Notes: generated by a model from the sequence alone, not told the origin. Numbered from the stretch's first letter, positions 9,433 to 18,040 are shown. The stretch: DNA of 64,000 bases from Marinirhabdus sp963799365 (GCA_963799365.1 CAWCWV010000013.1:62001-126000); one strand, 5' to 3'. Program-made: numbers and translations.

Positions 9433-10884
9433 ATGAAAGGATTTTTAAGAGTAAATCAAAGAAATAAAAAAATAGGAAATTTAAAAGTTCAATATTACAA
9501 CAATAATAGAACTTATTCATACGATAATATTAGTGACAATCAAATTGAAACGATTGAAGTTAAGTTTTGGAATAAAAACAAAAGAGAAGTAAGAGCAAAT
9601 CATCCTCGGAGTGTTGAATTAAATAATATGATTGAATCTAAAATTAATCAGTTAAAAAATAAAACTTCCGAAAACGAAAAAAATGTAACTAATAAAAAAA
9701 TGTCCTTTGTAGATTACTTTCAGACTTGGATAGATAAATATGAACAACGAAAAAAGAGGGGAACTAAAAAAAGCTATAATTCTTCATTTAACCAATTAAA
9801 GTCTTTATTAAAAGAAAAGGGTAAAACAAACCTGTATTTCGATGAAATAGATTTTCAGTTTTTGGAGGATTTCGAAGACCATTTATTATCAAAAGAATTG
9901 TCTTTGACCACTCAAAATAAATATATAAAATCTCAAAAATCAATTTACAGGAGGGCGGTAAAAAGATACTTATTTACTCCAAAAAAAGATCCTTACAATA
10001 TTTACAAAATCCCTAATGGTGAGAGTATAAAAGAGTATTTAACTATCAGTCATATTCAAGGATTAAATTTTAATTGTTTTGAAAGAGGTTCAAAAATTGA
10101 AAATACTCGTATTAGATTTCTTGTTCAAATTTTTGCTCAGGGAATAAGAATTAGTGATTTGATGACAATTAGGTATAAAAATTTACACTTTGATGAGAAA
10201 GGTGATAAAATAGACATTATTCAATTTAAAACAAAGACGCCACTTAGAATACATATAACAAAAGAATTATTAAAGTATCTATTTTATTTTGTTGATAAAG
10301 ATGAATTCTATAAAATCTATTATGATGAAAAACCTATTGAAACGAATTTTGGATCAATGTCAATTAGTGGTTTAGAGAATTTATTTTATTCCATATCAAC
10401 AACAGGAGATTCTTCAAAAGACGAGGGAAATATTTGGATTAAGGAAAAATTAAAGAATGTTTATAAAGATATTTACGAGAGACAAATTAGATGTTTTAAA
10501 AAGAAAAGAAAATCTAATCTAAATAATTTTATTTTAGATTTTTTAGATAATGAAGTGTTTGAAAATGTTGAATTTGATATGAAAAGAACATTTACTAAAA
10601 TCCAAAGATCTCAATTTGAAAGTCGTCAGGTACCCTACAATAAGTCTTTAAAAAATCTGGATGAATTAATGAACTCAGGTATCACTATAAGTAGTCACAC
10701 TGCTCGACATACCTTTGCTCATAAGTGTGTAAAATCTAATATGAATTTGATACATATTATGAACCTCTTGGGACACAAAAACATTAAAACAACCCAGAGC
10801 TATTTAAAAGGTATTGATGATAAAATATTACACGATCAAGTGAGAGAAACAAACGAAGTTTTTACCTACGATTTATTAAGTTAA
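9433..10884 (+). CDS. Tyrosine recombinase (integrase) of the element
   Basis: 483 residues from the ATG at 9433. The frame is open back to 9355, but that stretch covers the paired TGTTTTACAC sites, so I prefer the later start. There is an SAM-like N-terminal core-binding region (about residues 75-180, FVDYFQTWIDKYEQ). The C-terminal catalytic domain has Arg239 (QGIRISDL), His422-x-x-Arg425 (HTARH), His448 (LLGHKN) and nucleophile Tyr457. This is a Bacteroidota-type phage integrase with a phage_int_SAM-like N-terminus. It sits next to attL and should catalyse recombination at tRNA-Phe. An 8-pair hairpin at 9326-9349 precedes the gene. Its 3' end overlaps the convergent gene by 4 bases. Confidence 0.93.
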   Translation: MKGFLRVNQRNKKIGNLKVQYYNNNRTYSYDNISDNQIETIEVKFWNKNKREVRANHPRSVELNNMIESKINQLKNKTSENEKNVTNKKMSFVDYFQTWIDKYEQRKKRGTKKSYNSSFNQLKSLLKEKGKTNLYFDEIDFQFLEDFEDHLLSKELSLTTQNKYIKSQKSIYRRAVKRYLFTPKKDPYNIYKIPNGESIKEYLTISHIQGLNFNCFERGSKIENTRIRFLVQIFAQGIRISDLMTIRYKNLHFDEKGDKIDIIQFKTKTPLRIHITKELLKYLFYFVDKDEFYKIYYDEKPIETNFGSMSISGLENLFYSISTTGDSSKDEGNIWIKEKLKNVYKDIYERQIRCFKKKRKSNLNNFILDFLDNEVFENVEFDMKRTFTKIQRSQFESRQVPYNKSLKNLDELMNSGITISSHTARHTFAHKCVKSNMNLIHIMNLLGHKNIKTTQSYLKGIDDKILHDQVRETNEVFTYDLLS

Positions 10885-11255
10885 GAATTAATTATCCTCA
10901 TAGTCTGATCCACACGAGCAATATCCTGAATTTTCTCATATAAACTTTTAATTAGTTCTGGATAGTGTTCATGTCTTGGTATATATCTCATCCCTCTTTC
11001 TTTGGAATACATGTAGAATTTGAAATCCCAATGGTTGATTTTAATTCTACTTTTTCTAAATCCGTTAAAGTGAAAATTAACTTCTATCGGTGGTTCTTGT
11101 AGGTAAGGAGATGGCTCTTCAACAGAAAAAATGAGAAAATGTTTAATTTCTTTTTCCAGTTGTCTGAATGTTCTCTCGTGATGTTCTATACTATTAATCA
11201 CCGAATTTAGTAAATGGTCGTAATCAATTTCCATAATGTAGAATATTTTACCCAT
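10881..11255 (-). CDS. Hypothetical protein (124 aa)
   Basis: I do not recognise this protein. It is acidic/aromatic and soluble, with a helical N-terminal half (HERTFRQLEKEIKHF) and a beta-like middle (PIEVNFHFNGF..KINHWDFKFYMYSKERGM). The start may instead be the ATG at 11234, because a TACATTTG box on the minus strand at 11257-11264 would put the transcript start near 11250. It lies tail-to-tail with the integrase and divergent from the 11338 gene. A role in control of integration is possible from position alone. Confidence 0.6.
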   Translation of the reverse strand: MGKIFYIMEIDYDHLLNSVINSIEHHERTFRQLEKEIKHFLIFSVEEPSPYLQEPPIEVNFHFNGFRKSRIKINHWDFKFYMYSKERGMRYIPRHEHYPELIKSLYEKIQDIARVDQTMRIINS

Positions 11256-11271
11256 ACAAATGTATAACTAA

Positions 11272-11299
11272 TTTGGAATATTTCCATATTTTTGGAATA
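11272..11299. promoter_or_regulatory. Operator-like TTTGGAATA repeats between divergent genes
   Basis: TTTGGAATA occurs at 11272-11280 and 11291-11299, 19 bp (about two helical turns) apart, with an inverted TTTCCATA between them. It lies in the short gap between divergently read genes. A regulator-binding site is plausible; no regulator has been matched to it. Confidence 0.35.
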
Positions 11300-11337
11300 A
11301 AACCTAGTTATTGAAATATACTCATTTTTTTAGTTTG

Positions 11338-11580
11338 ATGATAAAGACCCAAGGAATTCCTCAGTTAGGAGTGGATCAGTTCCAAAGATTAATGAATATC
11401 GTCTATTTAGAGGGTAGAATATCTTCATATTCTTTAATAGAAACTGATCATAAAAGATTATTCCTAAGAAAATTTAGAATGGAGAAACAATTGACCGATC
11501 TTACAGGAAATCAACATCCGAATAATTTGATTCAAGAAATGATTACCCTTTCTGAAAACCATTTTCGAAATAATCATTAA
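11338..11580 (+). CDS. Small hypothetical protein (about 80 aa)
   Basis: Frame open from a TTG at 11311; the ATG at 11338 (MIKTQGIPQL) is the better start. It is short, soluble and basic in the middle (DHKRLFLRKFRMEKQL), with no motif that I recognise. It ends 9 bases before the SRAP gene and is probably co-transcribed with it. Confidence 0.55.
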   Translation: MIKTQGIPQLGVDQFQRLMNIVYLEGRISSYSLIETDHKRLFLRKFRMEKQLTDLTGNQHPNNLIQEMITLSENHFRNNH

Positions 11581-11589
11581 ATTTAAATC

Positions 11590-12315
11590 ATGTGTTACGA
11601 AACTACATCTACTAAGAAAAAGAGTCAAATCGAAGAGTACTATCAAAAGGAGTTCAAAATCCCTTTGGAGTATGAACCATACTTCCATCAATCAGGATTT
11701 TCAAATCCTAATCTTCAAATAATTAAAATGGATGAACCTCAGTCCATATACCCATCATCTTGGGGTTTTGTTCCCACTTGGGGAATGGATGACATCCCCA
11801 CTTTCAGAAAAAAATACAATACTCTAAACACAAAATCTGAAACCTTGTTCAGTGGGTTGTCGAAAGAATCAGCTTTGGATAAGAGATGTCTTATCATTGT
11901 CGATGGATTTTTCGAACCTCACAAAGAGGGAGGTGTATCAATTCCAAATTTTTGTTATATACCATCAAAAGGATTTGAGGATGGTAGAGATCTATTTGTA
12001 TTCGGTGGTATCTACTCCGAATTGGAAAAGGACACTAACCTTTATACTTGTTCAATTCTTACTATGGAAGCAAATGATTTCTTTTCTGAGGTACATAATG
12101 TCAAGAAAAGACAACCCTTTGTAATTGATGAAGATCTACATGATGAATGGTTTAATGATGGACTTAGTCAAGAAAATGTTTTAGAACTCATTAAAAATGG
12201 ATTTACTTCTAAGAAGTTCAATGCTCATCCAGTAAGTCGTGATCTCTATAAACGAGGCGTTAATACTAATAAGGAGTATATCATTCAAAAGATTAAAAAA
12301 AATACTCTTTTTTAA
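11590..12315 (+). CDS. SRAP-family (YedK/HMCES-like) abasic-site shield protein
   Basis: 241 residues. The family caps abasic sites in single-stranded DNA through the Cys2 amine/thiol. Here the chain starts Met-Cys-Tyr-Glu, so Cys2 is exposed once Met is removed. Other family signatures: WGFVPTWG (about residue 57), NTLNTKSET (N and R/K-SET segment), RCLIIVDGFFEPHK containing the conserved Glu, and EVHNVKKRQPFVI containing the conserved His. All key positions seem present, though the usual RMP is KRQP. It follows a small unknown gene and ends at a strong bidirectional hairpin. On a mobile element it may protect single-stranded replication or recombination intermediates (inference). Confidence 0.9.
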   Translation: MCYETTSTKKKSQIEEYYQKEFKIPLEYEPYFHQSGFSNPNLQIIKMDEPQSIYPSSWGFVPTWGMDDIPTFRKKYNTLNTKSETLFSGLSKESALDKRCLIIVDGFFEPHKEGGVSIPNFCYIPSKGFEDGRDLFVFGGIYSELEKDTNLYTCSILTMEANDFFSEVHNVKKRQPFVIDEDLHDEWFNDGLSQENVLELIKNGFTSKKFNAHPVSRDLYKRGVNTNKEYIIQKIKKNTLF

Positions 12316-12358
12316 TAAGACTTTATTGTCTTGATAAATTCAATGACGGTGTGAAATT

Positions 12359-12410
12359 TAAACTCTGTCTGATTAAAATTAAACTAAAATTTTTAATCAG
12401 ACAGAGTTTA
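12359..12410. terminator. Perfect 20-bp-stem bidirectional terminator
   Basis: TAAACTCTGTCTGATTAAAA at 12359-12378 pairs perfectly with 12391-12410 around a 12-base loop. It lies between the convergent SRAP gene and the minus-strand gene ending at 12427, as expected for a shared terminator. Confidence 0.7.
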
Positions 12411-12426
12411 CATTCTCTTCAATGAA

Positions 12427-12891
12427 TTAAACATTTGGTATTTTTAAAAACCCCTTTATTATATTATACTCATTTAGAATTGATTTATTACTATTATTTA
12501 GAATATTCAGAGTAAGACTATAAGGACAAAATGTATACATGTCTAAGGAATTACTAATATTCAAACTTTGGGAAATTAGATTGAACTCACCTGAAATATT
12601 ATTGAAAAATGTATCTAAATTCCACGAACATTCATATCCATTTTCTTGAAATACTTTGGAAAGGTAATACCCATAAAACAAAGAAACAGTTTTTTTTGGG
12701 ACATCACTTTTATTAAGTGATTTTAAATTAAGATCAACGATTTTTAATGATTTTTCTGAGAAGTCTAATTGATTATCACTAAAATGATAATATTGTCTAA
12801 TAAAATTTTCTTCCCATCCTAAAATGATTTCGTTTTGAAATTTTTGGTTTTTTCTCTCAACTTCTTTTACTGTTAAATTCTGTAAATTCAT
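12427..12891 (-). CDS. Hypothetical protein (154 aa)
   Basis: Not recognised. Soluble and N/S/L-rich, with a helical start (LTVKEVERKNQKFQNEIILGWEE) and a region SLFYGYYLSKVFQENGYECSW. No signal peptide or membrane helix. Start codon preceded by an A/T-rich leader typical of these genomes. It is the last gene before the SRAP terminator on the minus strand, with a 122-base gap to the next unknown gene. Confidence 0.6.
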   Translation of the reverse strand: MNLQNLTVKEVERKNQKFQNEIILGWEENFIRQYYHFSDNQLDFSEKSLKIVDLNLKSLNKSDVPKKTVSLFYGYYLSKVFQENGYECSWNLDTFFNNISGEFNLISQSLNISNSLDMYTFCPYSLTLNILNNSNKSILNEYNIIKGFLKIPNV

Positions 12892-13013
12892 ATTTTTATT
12901 TTTATTAAGGGATCAAGGAATAATTTCCCGATCTTCTTTTAGTTCTATTACAGAATTTTAAAAAGTTTAAAAAAATGAAAAAAAAATTTAATTTTTTTAT
13001 TTGGAGAGTTGAA

Positions 13014-13352
13014 TTAGGAATTAATTTTCTTTAAAACATTAGTAATATCAATTGTTTGAATAAGAATTTTATATACCCTTTCATTCATTAAATTTATTAA
13101 CTTTTTGTCATAAATAGATTTCTTTACTTTCTTCCAATCCTCTTGATGGTGTTTAATTTCTATATCAATACTCGAATTCCAAACCTCTCTATCTCTTTCA
13201 AAATTTGAAAATATATAACTAACATCATATAGATCATCTCCAATCAAGTAAATCTGATTACCAAGATAGACACCTGTGATTTTATCTTCAAGTTGAGATA
13301 TACCAGTTGGTGTCTTATTTATTCGGTCTAATATGTAATCAAGTTTGTCCAT
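13014..13352 (-). CDS. Hypothetical protein (112 aa)
   Basis: Not recognised. I chose the ATG at 13352 (MDKLDYILDRI), which has an A-rich leader; a TTG at 13406 would add 18 residues. Helical, charged and soluble (KHHQEDWKKVKKSIYDKK). It sits between the polymerase-like gene and another unknown gene on the same strand, so it may belong to the same transcript. Confidence 0.55.
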   Translation of the reverse strand: MDKLDYILDRINKTPTGISQLEDKITGVYLGNQIYLIGDDLYDVSYIFSNFERDREVWNSSIDIEIKHHQEDWKKVKKSIYDKKLINLMNERVYKILIQTIDITNVLKKINS

Positions 13353-13483
13353 TATATTCTTATTCAGATATGTATTTAAATTTATTTGCCAACTATGTAC
13401 GAACAAACTAATGAATATATCTACCCCCTCTCTTTACCCCCCACAACATAATAACCAACCTTAATATTTTTTTTACTATTTAC

Positions 13484-14584
13484 TTATTTATTTATCCAAG
13501 ATTTCTTGAACCTAAATGTACTTGGTAGATTAAGTGATTTAATATAATAATCAATTTCTTTCTCGTACACTGACCATACTATGAAACCATCATGTATTGT
13601 CAAAACTTCTTCAACAGGTACATCCTTGACAATACCGAAGACTAATTTGGTTTCGAAACGAGTTAGTTTTTTACCAATATTTTTGTTTAAAAGGTTATAA
13701 AAAAAGGGGTATTTAGACTTTATTAATGATAATAAATTGGGTGAAATATCCTTTTTTGTACCATACAATAATGTCGCAAATTTCTTTTTAAGATCAGATC
13801 TACTAATCTCTTCTAAATTTAATCCTATTCTTAAATTTTCGTAAAAATCTCCTTCATACAACTCTATAAAAGGATCTGACGATATTCCTTGATTTTTAAG
13901 TATGGATTCCATATGTGATTTTAACTGAGATGGAATTGAGGACTCGATGTCATAATAGGTAAACGACCCAAATCTCGGCAATTCATCTTTGTATGTTGTA
14001 AAAAGATTATGGTATAATCTAAAACCATAATTATCTCTGGTTATTTTTGGATCTTGAATACCTATAGATAATAAGAAGTTAATATTCTTATTTTGTATAG
14101 AATTATTTTTGAATTTCAACTCGAATTTTTTTGTTTCGTAATTTTCTCCTAAAAATTTATTAAGACGATAAGCCTTCGAATACTCCCCAACTTTATATGT
14201 TTCAACTTTTACTGAGTCATCAAATATGGATGTTCTACTTTCGTATTCGTCCAATATTCTCCCTTTCACTATCATAACATCGTGTTCTTTCCAGAAGTCT
14301 ATGTATTTTTTATATTTTGAACTAAATATAGATTCGAAATAACTTGATGCTAAATGAACATATGTCTTATTAAAACAATACTTAGAAAGGTTTCTTTTCC
14401 TTCTAATCGTTTCTTTTTCAATTTTGTATTTTACTATTGAAAACATTTTCAATAATGTTTCCTGACCTCCTCTATTCCCTTTTGTTCCATCTACTCTTTT
14501 TTCTAACCACTTTTCCGATAGATTAATTATTGATAATGGTATATGACCAGTTAAGATTTCGTTTTCTATTTTATTCTTTTTCAT
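13484..14584 (-). CDS. Family-A polymerase-like palm-domain protein
   Basis: 366 residues, no signal peptide. The C-terminal half carries, in the right order and spacing, motifs matching superfamily A polymerases. Residues 187-205 (GFRLYHNL...LPRFG) resemble the basic/aromatic segment before motif A. Motif A is YYDIESSIPSQL with Asp212, motif B is KKKFATLLYG (residues 266-275) and motif C is LTIHDGF with His331-Asp332. There is no room for a 3'-5' exonuclease. The nearest described group I know of is TV-Pol, compact polymerases of transposons and viruses related to Pol I and T7 RNA polymerase. The gene overlaps the upstream HTH gene by 14 bases. I infer a replication or primer-making role for the element. 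Motifs are seen; activity is unproven. Confidence 0.6.
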   Translation of the reverse strand: MKKNKIENEILTGHIPLSIINLSEKWLEKRVDGTKGNRGGQETLLKMFSIVKYKIEKETIRRKRNLSKYCFNKTYVHLASSYFESIFSSKYKKYIDFWKEHDVMIVKGRILDEYESRTSIFDDSVKVETYKVGEYSKAYRLNKFLGENYETKKFELKFKNNSIQNKNINFLLSIGIQDPKITRDNYGFRLYHNLFTTYKDELPRFGSFTYYDIESSIPSQLKSHMESILKNQGISSDPFIELYEGDFYENLRIGLNLEEISRSDLKKKFATLLYGTKKDISPNLLSLIKSKYPFFYNLLNKNIGKKLTRFETKLVFGIVKDVPVEEVLTIHDGFIVWSVYEKEIDYYIKSLNLPSTFRFKKSWINK

Positions 14585-14828
14585 TTTGAGACTTATTTTT
14601 AAGTGTAGTCTTTAAATGAGAAAAGTTTATAAGTGTTATTAGATATTCAACAAATGGAATTAATGACGATGACCTGAAATACCAAGTTCTACACTCAACG
14701 ACACTTGGTTTGAGACCAAAAGAATTAATACTATTTTTAATTTCATACTTAGGAATAGAAAGTATTTCAGATAAATCTAACATAGAAAATATTCTTTCAC
14801 CGTTGTAATATTTATTCACTCTTACCAA
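14571..14828 (-). CDS. Small helix-turn-helix-like protein
   Basis: About 85 residues from a TTG at 14828 (a GTG at 14819 and an ATG at 14783 are alternatives). The segment RIFSMLDLSEILSIPKYEIK looks like the helix-turn-helix start of a MerR/excisionase-type winged-helix domain, in which 'L...E.L.I....I' places the recognition helix. The C-terminus is basic. It overlaps both the 50-aa gene upstream and the polymerase-like gene downstream, so all three are probably translated together. Possible roles are initiator-type DNA binding or control of the operon. Confidence 0.55.
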   Translation of the reverse strand: MVRVNKYYNGERIFSMLDLSEILSIPKYEIKNSINSFGLKPSVVECRTWYFRSSSLIPFVEYLITLINFSHLKTTLKNKSQNEKE

Positions 14829-14964
14829 TTTTTCGATTCCTTATTTTTCTCTGTTCCTCTTCAAATTCTTTTATCGAAAAACTTTTAATGGTTTCTGTTC
14901 TTTTCTCAGAACATTTAATATCGTGAAGAAAACTTCTCAATTTTTCAATTCTTAATTTATTCAT
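14812..14964 (-). CDS. Small hypothetical protein (50 aa) heading the polymerase-like operon
   Basis: The ATG at 14962-14964 opens a 50-codon frame (MNKLRIEKLRSFLHDIKCSE... ending GKSE) that closes with TAA at 14812-14814. It overlaps the HTH gene by 17 bases. The product is highly charged and helical, and it is preceded 11 bases upstream by a perfect palindrome. The tight overlap and position argue for a real gene; nothing identifies its function. Confidence 0.45.
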   Translation of the reverse strand: MNKLRIEKLRSFLHDIKCSEKRTETIKSFSIKEFEEEQRKIRNRKIGKSE

Positions 14965-14974
14965 ACTACTTATT

Positions 14975-15001
14975 CTTTATGGATATATATTATCCATAAA
15001 G
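14975..15001. promoter_or_regulatory. Palindromic operator upstream of the polymerase-like operon
   Basis: CTTTATGGATA at 14975-14985 and its perfect complement TATCCATAAAG at 14991-15001 around a 5-base spacer. It lies 11 bases before the start of the 50-aa gene, in the gap between that operon and the divergent serine recombinase. A dimeric regulator or recombinase site is likely. Confidence 0.55.
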
Positions 15002-15022
15002 GTCTCCATCGAGAGAAAAAAA

Positions 15023-15047
15023 TGTATCAAATGATTTTTGTATCAAA
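15023..15047 (+). repeat. TGTATCAAA direct repeat before the serine recombinase
   Basis: TGTATCAAA at 15023-15031 and again at 15039-15047, a 16-bp period, about 67 bases before the recombinase start. Possible regulator or resolvase subsites. Confidence 0.3.
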
Positions 15048-15113
15048 ATAACCTTGTGAGACTTGTTTAATACACTGGAATTCTGGACCATTGTAATCTA
15101 AAAGATTAAAATC

Positions 15114-15734
15114 ATGAATGTTATTACCTACTCTCGTGTATCCACATCAAATCAAGACTATAATCGACAAATAGAAGAATTGAGAGGTTTTTGTAAAAAA
15201 ATGAATTGGAATATTCATAAAGAATTTTCAGAAGTTATTTCAGGAGGACTGGAAACCAAGGATAGACCCGTCTTAATGGAAAGCATACAACATGTAAAAT
15301 CTAATCAAATTGATAAAGTTGTAGTGTGGGATTTAAGTCGGTTAGGTAGAAATACATTAGAAGTCTTAAAAACGATTCAGTTTTACACAGAGAATAAGAT
15401 TTCTCTCTACATTAAAAATTACAATTTAGAAACACTTGATATTGATGGAAAAACTAATCCTCTTACAAATTTTATGATTGAAATACTTTTAAGTATTTCA
15501 ACTTTAGAAAAAAATCAGATTAGGGAACGAATGAAAAGTGGATATCTTCGATATCTCAAAAATCATGGAAAAGTTGGAAGAAAAAAGGGATACAGAAAAT
15601 CTGATGAGGAAATTTTAAAAGATTACCCTAATGTGATCAAGTATTTAAAAAAAGAAAGACCAATCCGAGAAATAATGAAATTGACAGGAAAAAGTAATGG
15701 AACCATTATGAAGGTAAAAAAAATTTTATTATAA
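15114..15734 (+). CDS. Serine recombinase (resolvase/invertase family)
   Basis: 206 residues. The N-terminal catalytic domain has the signature YSRVSTSNQ with the nucleophile at Ser10, then VVWDLSRLGRN (conserved D, R and R) and the long E helix (STLEKNQIRERMKSGYLRYL). The C-terminal helix-turn-helix is a Hin/resolvase type (RPIREIMKLTGKSNGTIMKVKK). Its small size fits resolvases and invertases rather than large serine integrases. Possible roles are resolving multimers of the excised element or inverting a segment; no inverted crossover pair was found. Confidence 0.92.
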   Translation: MNVITYSRVSTSNQDYNRQIEELRGFCKKMNWNIHKEFSEVISGGLETKDRPVLMESIQHVKSNQIDKVVVWDLSRLGRNTLEVLKTIQFYTENKISLYIKNYNLETLDIDGKTNPLTNFMIEILLSISTLEKNQIRERMKSGYLRYLKNHGKVGRKKGYRKSDEEILKDYPNVIKYLKKERPIREIMKLTGKSNGTIMKVKKILL

Positions 15735-15789
15735 ATTTTTCACCAAGTCAGATTAATAATCATTTAGTTTTAGAAATAAAAAAAGGATT

Positions 15790-16545
15790 CTAATCGATAT
15801 CCCAAATACTGATATTTTCATCAGACGAATTTTTAGACAAACTCTCTCCTAACTCTTTCATCTCTATAGAATATTTATTTTTGGATAAACTCTCATCGTA
15901 TTTCTTAACAAATCTGTCAAAATCAACGTAACAAAAAAAGGTACCTGAATATTGACCATAGAAAGTTAATTTTTTTAAATGTTCATCAGTAATACGTTCA
16001 AGTCCAGAGTCCAAATAAACGAAGTTTTTATGAACTAATTTAATATCAGAAAAATAATATCCATGGGGCATTACTAACAATCGATCCACTGAGCTCATAT
16101 CAGGTTCATAGTGAAAATTAAACCATTTCTTGTTTTTCATTTGAACAGCAAAAATAATATGCCATTGGTAATGTTCGTCATCAAATGTTGGGTCTGACAC
16201 ATCAATCTTATCCCAAAACTCTTGGGACATGATATTTCTAGATGTGCTCATTTCCACTATGTTGTCTATTCCAATGTTGTTTTCTGAATATTCTAATCCA
16301 CTTTCATTAACACTTTCATTCTCATCGTAATTTAGAAGATATGGATCACTTCCAGAATGACTTTCTATTCCTTTTTTATAATTATCAAAATCTTCAGTTG
16401 GTTTATATAGGTTTTTCAAAACCACATTCTCGATCTTTAATCCAGTTTCAAGAATACAACTTACATAAATGGGGAGATGTTCATTTACTCTTTTCTTTGG
16501 ATAATTTCTCATCCTTTCAATTATATCTGGACATATACTTTTCAT
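15790..16545 (-). CDS. Hypothetical protein (251 aa)
   Basis: Not recognised. Soluble and acidic, with a low-complexity stretch rich in N, E and S at about residues 70-95. A better-folded-looking segment follows (YQWHIIFAVQMKNKKWFNFHYEPD, then GQYSGTFFCYVDFDRF) in which aromatic residues alternate as in beta strands. It is divergent from the ParB-methyltransferase gene, with about 118 bases between the two starts. Confidence 0.6.
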   Translation of the reverse strand: MKSICPDIIERMRNYPKKRVNEHLPIYVSCILETGLKIENVVLKNLYKPTEDFDNYKKGIESHSGSDPYLLNYDENESVNESGLEYSENNIGIDNIVEMSTSRNIMSQEFWDKIDVSDPTFDDEHYQWHIIFAVQMKNKKWFNFHYEPDMSSVDRLLVMPHGYYFSDIKLVHKNFVYLDSGLERITDEHLKKLTFYGQYSGTFFCYVDFDRFVKKYDESLSKNKYSIEMKELGESLSKNSSDENISIWDID

Positions 16546-16626
16546 TTCTAACGAAGTTTAAAATCATAATTATTCACAAATCTAATATTAATTTATAAAA
16601 GGTTTATTTGGGAGATTGTTAAACAC

Positions 16627-16657
16627 TTGCTTTTCATAGAAAAACATTGTTAATTTG
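16627..16657 (+). promoter_or_regulatory. Candidate promoter for the ParB-methyltransferase gene
   Basis: TTG at 16627-16629, 20 bases, then TTAATTTG at 16650-16657, one base off the TAnnTTTG consensus. The transcript would start at or just before the ATG at 16664, giving an almost leaderless mRNA. Confidence 0.35.
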
Positions 16658-16663
16658 TAATTA

Positions 16664-18040
16664 ATGAAAGTATTAATTCATCATCTCACTCACCACCCTA
16701 AAAACAAGGACATCTACAATTTGTCTGATATCGATGATCTCATTCAAAGTATCCAGGAGGTCGGACTTCTTCAACCATTAATTATTAATCAACAATTCCA
16801 AATCATAAGTGGAAATCGAAGATTTGAAGCGATTAAACAACTTGGATGGGAGGAAGTTGAAGTAGATCAAAGAGATGTAAAGGAAGAAGATGAAAAATAC
16901 CTTCTTGTCCAATATAACAAACAAAGAGTCAAGACATACCGAGAATTACTTAACGAGTATCAAGTTTTACAGAAATACTATAAAATCGGTCAAGGAAAAC
17001 GAACCGATTTAACTTCTGTTCGTGCGAACAAAAGTAAAAAATCATCGAGAGAAAAGATTTCTGAGGAAATTGGAATGTCAAGTTCTTCTTTGGGAAAATT
17101 ACTCTTCGTTAATAAACACGAACCCAATCATATTGATCTTTTGGATAAAGGAATCCTGACTATTAATCAGAGTTATCTTCAAATTTCAAGGGATATTAAG
17201 GAAAAGAAAAGTCGAGATAATATTTCGGACACTCCCACAGAAAAACTGACTGATGATGATTTTGTGTTTTATCAGAAATCCTCTAAAAGTATGGTAGAAA
17301 TATCTGATGGAGAAATCCAAACAATATTCACATCTCCACCATATTGGAATAAAAGACAATACTCAAATGAAAAAGGTTTAGGTAACGAAAAAACAAGTGA
17401 TGAGTTTGTAGAAAACTTAATCAATCATTTAGGGGATTGTTATCGAGTTTTAAATAAGAAAGGGAGTTTCTTCTTGAACCTTGGAGATACTTTCTTAGAC
17501 GGAAATCTTCAAAATGTTCCTCATAAAGTGGTCATTGGACTTCAAGAAAAAGGTTGGATTTTGAGAAATACGATAATTTGGAGTAAGACTAACCCCAAAC
17601 CCAGTTCAAGTAAAAGTAACTTAACATCTTCATACGAGTATATTTTTCATCTCGTAAAGTCCAATGACTATAATTATTATCCTACCCTCACACCCCTTAA
17701 AAAGAATACCAAGGCGTCTTTACCTCCAAGACATAGAACTCCCTCCAAAGAAACTCAAAAATCAATGAGTCCATATATTCCAAATGTAAGTGGAAAGAAT
17801 ATGGGAGATTACTGGTCGGAAGATATTGTAAGAACTGCCGTAAGTAATCAAACAAGAGGACTGAACACCAAAGAACATCCTGCCCCATTTCCAGAGAATA
17901 TTGTAAAACTTCCAATTTTACAGACCACCAAAGAGCGAGATATTATTCTCGACCCATTCTGTGGTCGTGGGACGACTGGTAAGGTTTGTAGGGAATTGAA
18001 TAGGAAATTTGTTGGATATGATGTTTCAAATTTTCTTTAA
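16664..18040 (+). CDS. ParB-domain / beta-class DNA methyltransferase fusion
   Basis: 458 residues. Residues 1-90 form a ParB/Spo0J N-terminal domain (LIQSIQEVGLLQPLIINQ, ISGNRRFEAIKQLGW), followed by a basic helical linker with a possible HTH (EEIGMSSSSLGKLL). From about residue 200 there is an adenine-N6/cytosine-N4 methyltransferase. The catalytic motif TSPPYW is at about 223-228 and the AdoMet-binding motif DPFCGRGTTG at 430-439, near the C-terminus. This order (IV before I) marks the beta class; SPPY is commonest in N4-cytosine enzymes. No restriction partner is adjacent. The ParB part may tether the enzyme to DNA or bind nucleotide (inference). The next gene starts at the base after its stop codon. 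Confidence 0.87.
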   Translation: MKVLIHHLTHHPKNKDIYNLSDIDDLIQSIQEVGLLQPLIINQQFQIISGNRRFEAIKQLGWEEVEVDQRDVKEEDEKYLLVQYNKQRVKTYRELLNEYQVLQKYYKIGQGKRTDLTSVRANKSKKSSREKISEEIGMSSSSLGKLLFVNKHEPNHIDLLDKGILTINQSYLQISRDIKEKKSRDNISDTPTEKLTDDDFVFYQKSSKSMVEISDGEIQTIFTSPPYWNKRQYSNEKGLGNEKTSDEFVENLINHLGDCYRVLNKKGSFFLNLGDTFLDGNLQNVPHKVVIGLQEKGWILRNTIIWSKTNPKPSSSKSNLTSSYEYIFHLVKSNDYNYYPTLTPLKKNTKASLPPRHRTPSKETQKSMSPYIPNVSGKNMGDYWSEDIVRTAVSNQTRGLNTKEHPAPFPENIVKLPILQTTKERDIILDPFCGRGTTGKVCRELNRKFVGYDVSNFL

